Origin: Vombatus ursinus
Lineage: Eukaryota; Chordata; Mammalia; Diprotodontia; Vombatidae
DNA: 64,000 nt
Assembly (NCBI RefSeq): GCF_900497805.2
Contig: NW_020954556.1
Location: 59,575,424 to 59,639,423 of the forward strand
Reading direction: 5' to 3'
In this document: positions 22,288 through 33,589 of the stretch, piece by piece
Position numbering within the stretch: position 1 is the stretch's first letter
Layout of the letters: every line of letters starts with the position of its first letter
Notes under the pieces: generated by a model
What the model saw: only the letters and a program-made list of their open reading frames with translations
Databases searched by the model: none
Told to the model about the DNA's origin: nothing
Made by a program: the position numbers and the translations under genes

Positions 22288-22971
22288 GAAGTAAGTAGCA
22301 AGAGGAACAGCCCAATTCTTCCCTCCAGAAGTGCTTAAAGCCTGAACTGAACATCAAGTTCAAAGTCAAAAACTAGGCTGCAAGAATGAACAAAAAAGAA
22401 TCCTATCATAAAAAGCTATTATGTTAACAGCAACTCTCAAGATGTAGAAGAAGAGGATGAGTCAAAAAATATCTACAAGCAAAGACTCAGAGAAGAAACA
22501 TGTGGGCACAAATTCAATGAGAATTCCTAGAGGAGATGAAGTAAGAGTTAAAAGATGATTTTATAAGTGAAATGAGAGTGCCTGAGGGGGAAAATGGAAA
22601 AAGAAATGAGACCTATGTAGGAAAAAGAAATTGGAAAAGGAATTAACAGTTTGACATGAGGTTTAAAAAAAAAAGCAGTAAAGCCTCTGAAAATCATAAT
22701 GGATCAAATAGAAACCAATGATTCCATGAAACAGCAAGAAATGTTAAAGCAAAGTCAAAAGATTCAGAATTAGAAGAAAATATAAGGCATCCCATAACAG
22801 AAACAACTAACCTGGAAAAAATACCAGAAGAAAAATTTAAGAATCACTGGACTACGTAAAAGCCAGTACCAAAAAAAAAAAGAGCTTAGACATCATATTT
22901 TGAGAAAACTACCCAACTCTCTTAGAACTAGAAGGCAAAATGAATACAGTAAGAATCCACCAGTTACCACC

Positions 22972-23215
22972 TGAGAGTAGATTGAGCATTGGACTTGGAA
23001 TCAGGAAGACTTATCTTCATGAGTTCAAATCCAGCCTCAGACGTTTACTAGATGTGTGACCCTAGGCAAGTCACTTCACCCTGTTTGCCTCAGTTTTCTC
23101 ATATGTGAAATGAGCTGGAGAAGGAAATGGCAAACCACTCCAGTGTCTTTGCCAAGCAGTCCTTAAATGGGGTCACAAAGAGTCTTACACAACTGAAAAA
23201 TTACTGAACAACATA
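22972..23215 (+). mobile_element. RTE-tailed SINE inserted in the L1 ORF1
   Basis: 'gcattggacttggaatcagg', 'gttcaaatccagcctcagac', 'gctggagaaggaaatggcaa', 'gtcacaaagagtcttacaca'. Full-length sense copy; a TA/TG tract (23,212-23,325) follows. Confidence 0.85.
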
Positions 23216-24865
23216 CACATATATACGTGTATGTGTATATGTCCTATAGGTATTTTAAGTAAATACATATGTGTCTCTATAAACCTACATATATCTATAC
23301 ATACATGTATATATGTGTGTATAGCCAAAGTGGACATTTGTTTTGCCTGACTATACATGCTTGTAACACGAATTTTTGTTTTTCTTTTGTTCAGGGTGGG
23401 GAGAGTTCTGGATTTTTGCTGATTGAAAAAATAAAATTTAATTTTAAAAATTACTACAAGCAGAAGCAGAAAGGCACCAAAGTCAGGATTACCCATGATT
23501 TAGCGACCATCATTGCAAAAGATTGGAGAGATTGCAATGTAATATTTCAGAAGACAAAGGCAAAGATTTAAAGTCAAGAGTAACTTACCCAACAAAACTA
23601 AGTCTAATGCTACAGGGGGAAAAGTAGACATTTGATGAAATACAGAATTTCCAAACATTCCCATTGAAATGACCGGAGATAAATAAAATCATCAAGGTTC
23701 AAACACAGGAATTAATAGAAACATTAAAAAGGTAAACACAAATGAACAATCATAAGGAACTAAACAAAGATAAACTGCTTATGTTCTAATATGGGAAAAT
23801 GAAATGTGTCTACTCTGAACCTTATCATCATCAGGGGTCATAGAGGGAGTATAATAAAAAAAGGCCTGGGAGTTGTAATTATGTCTTAATGATCTCAAAA
23901 GAAAAAATGGAAAAGGAGGGAAGAGAAATACACTAGGTGAAAGGTCAAGAAAGGAAAGTTAGGGGAAAAAATCTCACATAATCTGTTGTTCAAAGTAGAT
24001 GTCTATTCAAATAAGGAGGAAGGCATGGGGGGAGAAAATGACACTTCACTTTCATCCCAACTGGTTAAAGGAGAGTAGAATATATGCACAAATACAATTA
24101 GGTACAGAAATACATTTTATTTAACAGGGATATAGGAGGGAGGAGAAAAGGTAGAAGGGACAATTAGAGAGAGGGTAGATTAAAAGAGAAACTAGTCCTA
24201 AACGAAACAAATTCTAAGGATGTACAAAAATATTTATATCTCTTTTGAGGTAGCAAAGAATGAGAGTCTAAGGGGGTGCCCAACAATTGGGGAATGACTG
24301 AAAAAGTTATGGCATATAAATGTGATGGAATACTATTGTGCTGTGAAAATGATGAAGGAGATAGTTTCAGAGAAACATGGAAAGATTTCCATGGACTAAT
24401 ACAAAGTGAAGCAAGCAGAACCAGGAGACCAAGTTATACAATGACAACAATGTAGGAAAGACAAACAACTTTAAAAAATTAGGAACTCTGATTCCAGAGG
24501 ACTAATGATAAAATATGGTACCTACCTGCAGATAGAAGTGAAAGACCTAGAGTGCAGAATGAGACATACATGTGTGCATGTATGTGTTTATATATATAGT
24601 ATGTGTGTACATATGCGTATGTATATCTGTGCATGTGTTTATGTACTTACACTCATGTGTATACACACATATAGATATATTTATTTATACGCAAATATTC
24701 CTTTTGGACATTAAAATTTGTTTTGTTTGACTTTACATTTGTAACAGGAAATTTGTTTTTCTTTCACCCTCAATTAGCAGGGAAGAGGAGAGAGTGTAGT
24801 GGGAGGGAGACAAGGAAGATTTTTACTAAGTGAAAATAAAATTTAATTTAAAATTTTTTAAAGAG

Positions 24866-24954
24866 AAAAGGCCATTAGTTTCTGCAATTATGGTATCATT
24901 GATCACTTTCCTAAATATGCAAGTATAGACAGAATAAATATGTATGAAATAGAC
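24866..24954. other. Unassigned spacer
   Basis: No repeat recognised between the L1 tail and the L2. Confidence 0.4.
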
Positions 24955-25545
24955 CTCTCTTTTTTTTGAATTTCAAGTAATCACCTCCAGTCCTTATGAG
25001 TTCCATCTCCTGATCCCCAGAATTTTCTTCTCCCTTCCTCAATGACCTCACCATTTGACTTACAATCTTTCTATCCATTACACCCTATGACATCATCCTT
25101 GTCTTCCTCAACATTAACAAAAAGCATTATGGTGTAGTAGGAAAGAGCACTTCATTTATAGTCAGAGGACCTGAGCTGAATTCTGGGTCTACTCCTTATA
25201 ACCTGTCTCCCCTTAAGTAAATTGAGTCTCAGTTTCCCCATCTGTAAAAAGAGGGTATTGAATGAGCTGGATCTCAAAGATCCCTTCCAACTCTAGAAGT
25301 GTGGTGCTATGTGGCCCTCAATCCCATGATTTCATCCATGATAGCTCTTCTGACATCTGTTTACTTTCAATTCTTGAATTCCTCCGCTTCTATAAACCTT
25401 GTTCTCACTCTGCTTCTCCTATATTGCCCCCCTCACCCTGCCCCATGCTTACCCCTTAGACCTCACCTCAAATAAAACTGCTCAATGACAAAAATCCAGA
25501 AACCTGAAATTCTCTTCTCTGACTACATTCTCCATTCTATTGACT
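24955..25545 (+). mobile_element. L2-like LINE interrupted by a MIR3-type SINE
   Basis: 24,955-25,117 and 25,311-25,545 are C/T-rich L2 ORF2-like text. Between them 25,118-25,310 is a sense SINE: 'ggtgtagtaggaaagagcac', 'agtcagaggacctgagctga', 'atctcaaagatcccttccaa'. Confidence 0.55.
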
Positions 25546-25547
25546 CA

Positions 25548-26030
25548 GTTCAATCAACATTTATTCATTGACTACTCTGTGGAAGGCACCATGGTTGGAA
25601 CTTGGGGAGCAAAGATTTCATATTATTTAAAAAGAGAAAAAAAAAGATATAGACTTCCTCTCTTCTCAATGAGCTTCTGCCCTAAGAGAAGAAAGAGAAA
25701 AATACAGAATTAACTCAAATACAAGTTATATGATAAGTCCCAATAGAAGTCAAGAGTGACATTTGAGAGGGGAGATGTTGCTTCTGCTGACTGGGTAGAA
25801 TGGGGAGGGGAATAAGGGAAACTTTAATGGAGGAAATGGCCCCTGGGCTGGATTTTGAAGGGAAGGATTTCAGCTGGTAGTGTTGAAGTGGGAGTGTATT
25901 TCCGATATGCGGGATGAACCATATGAATGCACTAAAATGGCAAAATACAGAAATTCAGGAAGCAACCATCCACTGGAGGTAGAATTGATAGAACTTAGCA
26001 ATTGATCAGATGTAGAAGGATGGGGAAGAC
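25548..26030 (-). mobile_element. L2 LINE 3' region, antisense
   Basis: Starts 'caatcaacatttattcattg', then 'tgaagggaaggatttcagct'. Diverged; same block order as the copy at 27,461. Confidence 0.55.
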
Positions 26031-26269
26031 TTCAACGTTTCAGACCTTCTAACCAGTCTTCCTGCCTACAATTTCTTTGTCCTCCAGTGTATACATCAAA
26101 CCCAATCCATCCTAATGTACCATTCTGGTCATGTCATACTCCCATTCAGAAACCTATTTCTATCGCCAGTAAGATAGAATGCAAACTCCTTAGCCTGGAA
26201 TTTAGGGCCTTCCACAACCTGGCATTAACTCACTTTTTTTTTTAGTTATTAAGGAAAATCTTTCTAATC

Positions 26270-26460
26270 TCCAGGCAGCTAAGGTGGGTAGTGTACAGGA
26301 TCTGGAGTCAAGAAGACCTGAGTTCAAATTTGACCTCAGACACTTATTAGCTGTGTAACCCTGGACAAGTCACTTAACCTCTACCTACCTCGATTTCCTT
26401 TTCTGTAAAAACGGAGATAATAATAGCATCTACTTCCCAAGGTCATCATGAGGAGTGTGG
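26270..26460 (+). mobile_element. Marsupial CORE-SINE
   Basis: 'ggatctggagtcaagaagac', 'ctgtgtaaccctggacaagt', 'cttttctgtaaaaacggaga'. Confidence 0.8.
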
Positions 26461-26804
26461 GAGAAGATACTCAGCACCCTGGTTTTGAAATCTGAAAAGT
26501 CTGGAACTGGGCTGGGAGGAGAATGAAGGCAGGCCAGCAGAATCCATTCCTTAAAATGGAGGCCCCAGGAGGAATTCACCGATAGGAGAGGCCCTGTCAA
26601 GGAGTAGTCTCAGGGGAGTGCGCTCCAGGGCTCGTCCAGGGCAAGGAGGCCCCAGGTGCTGAGGGAAGGTCCAGGGTGAGTCAGCAGTAGGGAAGGCTTG
26701 GGAACGGGGGGACTGAGATGGCCCCTAAGGTCCCTTCTGGGATCCCGCGGCACCTTCTCTATCCTTGTTCTATGGAGCTTCCTCTGCGCCCTTGATGCTT
26801 CAGT
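26461..26804. other. GC-rich unique segment inside an L2
   Basis: About 340 bp, markedly more GC-rich than its surroundings, with CpGs ('gatcccgcggcacc', 'agtgcgctccagggctcg'). No repeat family or coding frame recognised. It could be an old insertion or a regulatory element. Confidence 0.4.
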
Positions 26805-27069
26805 GAAACTAGACTAATTATTGTTCCCTAATTTTGTCTTCTTCTTCTGACACTGCATGTATTTACAAATCAAGTACCCCACACCTTGCCCTGATAAATC
26901 CTGCACCCTCCTCCATGTCCACATATTAAAATTGTTATCCTCCTTTAAGGCTCAAATCAGAAGTCACCTCCTCTGTGAAGACTTACTTGATTACCCACCT
27001 CCACTCAATTGGAAATAATCCTTCCCTCCTGGAAGCTGTCATGTCATTCTATTTTACTTCTTTCACAGA

Positions 27070-27975
27070 CCCTCCAATCAATCAATAAGCATCTATTCAG
27101 ATCCTACTGTGTGTTAGGCACTGTACTAAGCACTAGGGATGCAGAGGAAGGCAAACATACAGTTCCTACCCTCAAGCAGCTCACGTGACATACAAATACC
27201 CACAACATGGTGCTGTGGATAGAGCATTGGGCCTGGAGATAGGAAGATCTGAGTTCAAATCCAGCCTCAGACACTTACTAGCTATATGGCCCGGAGCCAG
27301 TCACTTAGCCTCTGTTTGCCTAAATCTCCTCATCTGTAAAATGGGGATAATAATAACATCTGCCTCTCAAGGTTGTTGTGAGGATCTAATGAGATAATGA
27401 TTGTAAAGCTCTTAGCACAGTGTCTGGCACATAGTAGGTGCTATATAAGTGTTAGCTATTATTAAATACCTATGTGCATATAAGATACATAGAGTGTAGG
27501 AAATGACAGAGGGAAGTCACTAACAGTGGGGGGAAATGGGGAAAAAGGCCTCTTGTAGTTGATGAGGTTTGAGCTAAATCTTGAAGGAAACCTGGGAAGC
27601 CAGAAGGTGGATGGAAAGAAGGAGAACATTCCAGGCACGGTGGACGGCCAGTGCAAAGATTTAGAGTAAGGAGATGGAACATCATATCTGAGAAACAGCA
27701 AGGAGGCCAGAGTCACTGGATTGCAGAGTACTTGAAGGAGAATAAAAAAAAAACAAAACTGAAAAGGTAGGAAGCTGTCAGGTTATGAAAGACTTTAAAA
27801 GCCAACCAGAAGATTTTATATTTGATCCTGGAGGTAATAGGGAGCCTCTGGAGTTCGTGTAGAAGGATGGCAGGGTCATACTGGAGTGGAGAGAGACTTA
27901 AGGCAGGGAAAGCAATCAGAGGATTATTATAATAAATCAAACGTAAGGTGATGATTACTTGCACCAGAAAAGCCT
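27070..27975 (-). mobile_element. L2 LINE 3' region, antisense, split by a SINE
   Basis: 27,070-27,205 is the L2 end ('atcaataagcatctattcag', 'ctgtactaagcactagggat'). 27,461-27,975 continues it: 'gaaacctgggaagccagaag', 'cattccaggcacggtggacg', 'ttttatatttgatcctggag'. The SINE is between. Confidence 0.75.
27206..27460 (+). mobile_element. Marsupial MIR-type SINE nested in L2
   Basis: Full-length sense copy: 'gcattgggcctggagatagg', 'ctcctcatctgtaaaatggg', 'ctggcacatagtaggtgcta', ending 'ttagctattatt'. Confidence 0.85.
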
Positions 27976-28310
27976 TTCTCTGATGCTTCACCACAATTCA
28001 GGTTATTATAAGGCTGTGCCAGTAGAGTGTGTGCTTCGGGAAAGCCCTAGTAAACTGGAGAAGACTTGAATGTAGGCCTGTGATGAACTAGGTGTGACTG
28101 TCACCTTAAGACCAGCATTGAAAATTAAAGGCCAGCGTAGCTAAGTTCTACAAACTTAGGAGTGGCGCATCCCTAGTGGTCAAGGAATCAGGTTTTAGCC
28201 ATAGCAAGTTATGAGGCTGTCTAGTAAGGCATGGAGAAGTTACATTCTACAAAGGGTGGAAGGAGCAACCGCATTGAACAAGTCCTAGCCCTGTGAAGTG
28301 TTACCTCTAT
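27976..28310. other. Unassigned intergenic sequence
   Basis: No repeat or coding signal recognised. Confidence 0.4.
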
Positions 28311-28760
28311 TCTTAAACTCTGGGGATCTTTTTCCTCTTCTAAAAAAATGAGAGCGTTGGAAAAGATGGTCTTCAGTTTGCCTTCTTTGTCCCGACATCT
28401 TTGAGAGATTTAGACTACATTTGACTCTGCTTCACCTAAGCCCCAATTTTAGGAAGAGATGGGGAAACCTTTCTCTTGATTATGGGAAAATCTCTTCCCT
28501 TATCTGGGGCCTCAGTTTTCTTCTCTGTAAAATCAAAGAGTTGGACAAAATTATTCCTGAGGTCCCCTCCTTATCACCAGCCTTGGGCATATTGAGCAAC
28601 TGGAGTCAGAGCACCTGCGTTCAAATTTCACCTCTGCTCCTCGCTATCCATGGGTCCTTTGGACACATTGCTTAGACTAAGTTACCTCATCTGTAAAATG
28701 AAAGGATTAGACTAAATAGTCTCTAAGGTCCCAACTGGTTCCAAATCGTTTGATCACATC
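28311..28760 (+). mobile_element. Three consecutive MIR3-type SINE fragments
   Basis: Three tails in the same orientation: about 28,340-28,400, 28,480-28,580 ('tttcttctctgtaaaatcaa') and 28,590-28,760 ('cctcatctgtaaaatgaaag', 'agtctctaaggtcccaactg'). Independent insertions or local duplication. Confidence 0.5.
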
Positions 28761-29150
28761 AATTGGGAAATGGTTAAACAAATGAATATGTGAATATGCT
28801 ATAAGTAGTGACAGGGATGGGTTTAGATAAATCTGGGAAAACTTGTATGAACTGACACAGATTGAAGTAAATAGAACCAGAACAATTTAAGTAATAATAA
28901 TACCACTGCAAAGAGAAACAACTCTAATTAATACAAGAACCAGCCATGATTCCAGAGGAATGATGAAGCAGTGTTACCCACCTGTCAGAGAGGTGATGGA
29001 CTCAGAATGAGACATATACTTTAGGACACAATGATGTGGAAACTTATTTTGCTTTGCCATGCATATTTGTCACAAGAAATTTGTTTTGTTTTCTTTAATG
29101 AGTGGGGTGGGAGGGAGAGAAAATAAATGTTTATCAGTTGAAAAAAAAAG
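28761..29150 (+). mobile_element. L1 3' end
   Basis: 'attgggaaatggttaaacaa', 'gattccagaggaatgatgaa', 'gcatatttgtcacaagaaat' and an A-rich end. 29,151-29,307 is unassigned. Confidence 0.7.
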
Positions 29151-29307
29151 TTTGAAAAATGTCCTATGGTCAGATGAGCTCTAAAATGGTTATTGAAGCA
29201 TTTGGGGGGAATTATGTTCAGGCTTTCTATCAGTCCTGTTCCCCAAAGCATCCAATCTAACACTGGTAAGTAATCAGGCTTCTTGGATGCCAAATGTGAA
29301 GTCAAGT

Positions 29308-29825
29308 TAAATCAATAAGCATTTATTAAGGTTGTATTATATGCCAGGCACTCTGTTATGTGCTGAAGATACAAAGATAGGCAAAAACCAGTCTCTCTTC
29401 TCAAGGAGCTGATGGGGAAAACAACTATATACAAACAAAATATGTACAGGATAAATTGGAAATAGTCCCCAGAGAGAAGTCACTAAGATTAAAGAGAACT
29501 GGGAAAGTTCTTCTTATAGAGGGTGGCACTTTAGCCGAAGCCAGAGAAGCTGGGAGACAGAGATGAAGGGAGAGAGTGTGCCAGGTGTGGGGGACAGCCA
29601 GTGAAAATGCCCTGAAGTGGGAGATGGAGAAATACCGAGGAAGCCAATGTCCCTTGATCACAGAATGTGAGGAGGGTAATAAGGTGTAAGTAGACTGGAA
29701 AGGTAGAAAAGGACCAGGTTAGAAAGGTCTTTAAAAGCCAAACAGTGAATTTTTTATTTGTTCTTAGAGGTAATAGGAAGGCACCAGAGTTTATTGAAGA
29801 AACAATTGACCTTAGCACCTAATTA
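29308..29825 (-). mobile_element. L2 LINE 3' region, antisense
   Basis: 'ttaaatcaataagcatttat', 'ctctcttctcaaggagctga', 'ggggacagccagtgaaaatg', 'gtaagtagactggaaaggta', 'caccagagtttattgaag'. Block order matches 27,070-27,975. Confidence 0.75.
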
Positions 29826-30130
29826 TCAAGAATAATTACTTGAAATAGAAAGTCACCAGATGGGGACAGGGTTGAGGGGGAGGCCATTTCCTGAGCAGCA
29901 ACCACATTATGTTCCAAAGTTTCTGTCCCCTGCCTCCAAGAGTTTCTATCCCACCCACACTCATTAAAATTCCAGATGCAATTCTGGATAAGAAATCCTC
30001 ATTATGCTTGTTTATCCTTTCCTGAGATTTCAACCTGAGGACCAACCTGTTTGCCTTCTAATGTTCCAGCTGCCCTTGAGAACGTGAGCTTTGGGACTAA
30101 CAAAGAAAAAGAAAAAAAACCAAACAAACA
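29826..30130. other. Unassigned intergenic sequence
   Basis: No repeat or gene signal recognised. Confidence 0.4.
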
Positions 30131-30310
30131 AAAAACCTCTAGAGTCAGAGGGTCTGGGTTCAAATCACAGTTCTACTCCTTCCTAGCTATATGACCTTTG
30201 ACAAGTCACAGTCTTTCTGAGCCTCCACTTTCAGATACGTAAAATAAGAGAATCAGAATTGGACTAGATGGTTTCTAGAGGGTTCTTCCTAAGTCTTATG
30301 CTCAGATGAG
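30131..30310 (+). mobile_element. MIR SINE
   Basis: 'agagggtctgggttcaaatc', 'ctagctatatgacctttgac', 'gaattggactagatggtttc'. Confidence 0.7.
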
Positions 30311-30704
30311 TTGTGACAAATACCTGAGGACATAGGACTGGAGGAATCCATTCTAAGTTTCCAAAGGCAGTGACAAGAGACAGTGGGGAATGTGGGGACC
30401 CTTTTCAGGCCATGCGGGCTTAATATTTCAATGCAATGGCAAACTGGTGGGCAGGTACTGAATGAGGATAGCCACGAGGTTGGAGGGAGTCTCAGTGACC
30501 GTCGCTTTGGATCAGACAGCCAGACTGCTGTAAATTGAGAAGTGCCCCAAAGCCCTACCTAATTTGTACAATCCTGGAGCAGACAGCCAGTTGGTGATCC
30601 ATGGGGAGAATTTCGCAAGGTAATTCAATAACCTCTGGGATTAATAGGCACTAAAAATGGTTTGTGGTTGCAATATGGTCAAGGTTCATGGGGTTGATTC
30701 CTTG

Positions 30705-30706
<2 letters not shown>
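30311..30706. other. Unassigned intergenic sequence
   Basis: About 400 bp without a recognised repeat or coding signal. Confidence 0.4.
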
Positions 30707-30708
<2 letters not shown>

Positions 30709-30743
<35 letters not shown>

Positions 30744-30747
30744 ACAC
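30709..30747. repeat. (CA)n microsatellite
   Basis: CA run with one 'gaga' break at its end. Confidence 0.95.
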
Positions 30748-30952
30748 ACACTCTTTCCCTTTTGCCAGAGTTTCACTCCATTTTAGCACCTGTTTGGTGT
30801 AGGGTATGGGAGTATACAGATGATAATCATTCAGGAGTCCTGGCTCTTACCCTTGGACCCCAAGCCTGTAATTACAGGAGGCAGAGGATGCAATTCATAG
30901 ATGGTGACTGGTAAAATGACCAACTCTAACTGCACAGAACAATGTCACCCTA

Positions 30953-30954
<2 letters not shown>

Positions 30955-31043
<89 letters not shown>

Positions 31044-31045
31044 TC
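30955..31045. repeat. Compound (TG)n(AG)n microsatellite
   Basis: TG dinucleotides (30,957-30,988) switch directly into a perfect AG run to about 31,040. A (CA)n tract lies 210 bp upstream in the complementary sense. 31,046-31,355 is otherwise unassigned. Confidence 0.95.
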
Positions 31046-31355
31046 ATGCTTCTCCTAGTACATAGACTGAGCTTCCAGTGGAACAAGTTGATTTGGGGGA
31101 CAACATGAGATAGGGCAAAGAATGATACTTGCAGTACAAGGAAAAACACTCTGACCCTGCTCTTGAGGGGCTTACTTGTTAGACACATCCACATCCACCT
31201 GTAATATGTTAGGAAATGATTAAGCATCTTCTTTCTCCTGTACTTCACAGATCTGTTATTTCCTCAGGATGAGTGCTCCTTTCACTAATACACATTGAAG
31301 CCCCACAGTGCCTCACGTTTATTTACTGCCTTCTACGTGCTGGGCATTGTGCTGA

Positions 31356-31795
31356 GAGCTTTAGTAATAATAACTAAAATTTATGTAATGCTTACTATGC
31401 CTCAAGCATTGTGCTAAGTGTTTACAGATATTATCTCATTTGAGCCTCACAACGACCCTGGGAGGTAGATGCTATTATTGTCCTTATCTGACAGTTGAGG
31501 AAATTGAAGCCTACAGTGGTTAAGTGACTTGCCCAGGGTTACATAGGTAATAAGTATATGAGGTGGGGTAGCTAGATGGTGCAGTGGATAGAGAACTGGC
31601 CCTGGAGTCAGGAGGACCTGAGTTCAAGTCTGGTCTCACACACTTGACACTTACTAGCCGTGTGACCCTGGGAAGTCACTTAATTCCGTTGCCTAGCCAA
31701 AAAAAAAAAAAAAAGGTATGAGGTAAGATTTGAATTCAGATCTACCTGACTCCAGGCTCAGCACTCTTCCCACCAAGCCACCTACCTGCTCATTA
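31356..31795 (-). mobile_element. MIR SINE split by a younger SINE
   Basis: 31,356-31,564 ('acaacgaccctgggaggtag', 'gtgacttgcccagggttaca') and 31,715-31,795 ('gatttgaattcagatctacc', 'aagccacctacctgctcatt') are one antisense MIR. Confidence 0.85.
31565..31714 (+). mobile_element. Marsupial SINE with poly(A) and target-site duplication
   Basis: 'tagctagatggtgcagtgga', 'gagtcaggaggacctgagtt', then 17 A. The flanks 'gtatatgaggt' (31,554-31,564) and 'gtatgaggt' (31,716-31,724) look like its target-site duplication. Confidence 0.9.
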
Positions 31796-31929
31796 AAAAT
31801 AGCATCTTCATCTCAGGGAAACTCTCCAATTATGTTATTGGGTCAATAAGAAGAAAATTTGGAATGTACACTGAGAAAAATAGAGACTGATGGCTTGGAG
31901 TTTGAACCTGGAGGTCAAATAGAACCATC

Positions 31930-32110
31930 TGGTGAAGGTGACGCTTAATAATACCTTGATCTTCTCCAGGGAAGCTGCATCAAACACAATGCCTTCCAGA
32001 AGAAAGGTGTGGCTGTGGACATCCAGAGACTTTCTGGCGTCCTGAAACCTGTGTTCAATGGGAAACACATATTCAGAGCAGTGAAATCCTCCACAGCACC
32101 ACTCATAATG
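31930..32110 (-). pseudogene. Coding-like island of unknown origin
   Basis: The minus strand reads FQDARKSLDVHSHTFLLEG then IVFDAASLEKIK without a stop (about 32,050-31,960), inside a 77-residue frame. It follows an acceptor-like 'ttgaacacag' (RNA sense) and is followed by a donor-like 'aagatcaaggtatt'. Composition differs from the repeats around it, but I do not recognise the protein. The plus strand is also open (GSCIKHNAFQKKGVAVD). It could be one exon of an unknown gene, a retrocopy scrap, or chance. Confidence 0.25.
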
Positions 32111-32185
32111 TGTGCTCTTAGAATACTAAAAGGGATGACCACGGACTTATAGAATAACCCGACAAAAACCTGTAAAATATTAATA

Positions 32186-32452
32186 GAGACAGCTAGGTGG
32201 CTTAGTGCATAGAGTGCCAGAATTGGAGTCAGGAAGAACTGAGTTCAAATCTGAACTCAGACATTGACTAGTTAAGTGACTCTGGGCAAATCCTTTAACC
32301 TCTGTTTGCCTCAGTTTTCTTATCTGTGAAATGGGAACAATAATAGCACCCACCTCCCAAAGTTGTTGTAAGGATGAAATGGAGGTAATATTTATAAAGC
32401 ACTTTGCAAATCTTAAGGTTCTATGTAAATGAGCATATTATTGATGTTGCCA
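32186..32452 (+). mobile_element. Marsupial CORE-SINE
   Basis: 'acagctaggtggcttagtgc', 'ttggagtcaggaagaactga', 'gcctcagttttcttatctgt', 'ttataaagcactttgcaaat'. Full length. Confidence 0.85.
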
Positions 32453-32455
32453 TTG

Positions 32456-32702
32456 TTATTGTTCAGTTGTTTCAGTCATGTCTGACTCTTCATGACCCCA
32501 TTTGAGATTTTCTTGGCAAAGATACTGGAGTGGTTTGCCATTTTCTTTTCCAGCTCATTTTACAGATGGGGAAACTGAGGCAAACAGGATTAAGTGACTT
32601 GCCCAGGGTCACACAGCTAGTAAGTTTCTGAGGCCAGATTGAACTCAGGTCTTCCTGACTCCAGGTCCTGTGCTCTATTCACCATACCACCTTGGTGCCC
32701 CT
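32456..32702 (-). mobile_element. RTE-tailed SINE
   Basis: 'gttcagttgtttcagtcatg', 'tactggagtggtttgccatt', 'cttgcccagggtcacacagc', 'ctattcaccataccacc'. It lies almost tail to tail with the preceding sense SINE. Confidence 0.85.
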
Positions 32703-33585
32703 ATTATTATTGATGATGATGATGATATTAATAATAAAATATAAGACCCATCACTCCAATGAAAATAATAATAATCGTAACAACAAAACATGAGGCTCAT
32801 CACCCCAAGGCACCTATAGAAAGACAACTACTTCCTCATCAAAAAAGGAGGAAGTCTGATAGATATTTTTAGATAACATGATAAACAGGTAAAAAAAAAT
32901 TACTAAAATACTTCTGGAATAAACAATCCATTATAGAACGTTAGTAAAGGCTGTCACTGGGCTTATCATACATAGCCTATATATATAGTTTACTTCTGAG
33001 TAGTCTATGAAACAGCTCAGATCAAAAAGACCCCAAGAACAAGACGTTATCTTGATCAACAGTATATTGAACAGGAAGCATAGAACAAACTGATGAGTCA
33101 TGCCAATTTATTTACAGAAACTGAAGGGTTTATGATAATAAATAGTACCAAGTCACTGCCACCAAAAGTAATGGGAGAGGTGAACTCAGTTAACCCAGCC
33201 AGACACACTAACTGATGCAGTTCATGTAAGGAAAGTAAAAACCATGTCACATCTCTCTGCGGGTTGCAAAATTTTTCATCTAGAGGGACCTGATCAGGTA
33301 GCCAGAATTCTACATGAGAAATCTGCTATCCTTTACAGGTTAGCGCATGATAAATCTTCCTACTGCAAATATAAACCCAAAAATATCCTTAAGAATTCAA
33401 CAAATAAACTGTGCTGAAACCGGAATACTAACATAGAAACACTGCTACCCATAATCACCAAGAGATAACATTGATCCACATAACTCTATAGAACTGTAAT
33501 TTTAAAATTATTTTTGTTCATTGTATTATTTGCAATTATACTCCATAATATCTAAATATGATTTACAAAATGTCCTAAGATCTTC
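32703..33585. other. Largely unassigned segment with a short tandem duplication
   Basis: 32,725-32,810 holds two imperfect copies of a roughly 50 bp unit ('aagacccatcactccaatg' and 'gaggctcatcaccccaag', each preceded by ATA-type repeats). The rest has no recognised family or gene. Confidence 0.45.
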
Positions 33586-33589
33586 TATT

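Larger units (their letters stand above)
21310..24865 (+). mobile_element. Degraded ORF1-only L1 (HAL1-type), with nested insertions
   Basis: Parts in order: a 5' UTR-like segment (21,310-22,370) with two microsatellites; an ORF1 coiled-coil and RRM region, decayed (22,380-22,970, e.g. 'catcccataacagaaacaac' near 22,789); a nested SINE and L1 3' scrap (22,972-23,445); the ORF1 C-terminal domain, recognisable as KVRITHDLATIIAKDW (23,480-23,530); a purine-rich spacer (23,880-24,200); then only the end of ORF2 and the 3' UTR (24,220-24,865), closing with an A-rich tail. ORF2 endonuclease and reverse transcriptase are missing. The same layout recurs at 35,955-39,434. Confidence 0.6.
26035..27068 (+). 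mobile_element. L2 LINE, sense, split by a SINE and a GC-rich segment
   Basis: 26,035-26,235 ('gtcatgtcatactcccattc', 'tagggccttccacaacctgg') and 26,805-27,068 ('cctttaaggctcaaatcaga', 'agtcacctcctctgtgaaga') are L2. A sense marsupial SINE fills 26,270-26,460. Confidence 0.6.
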
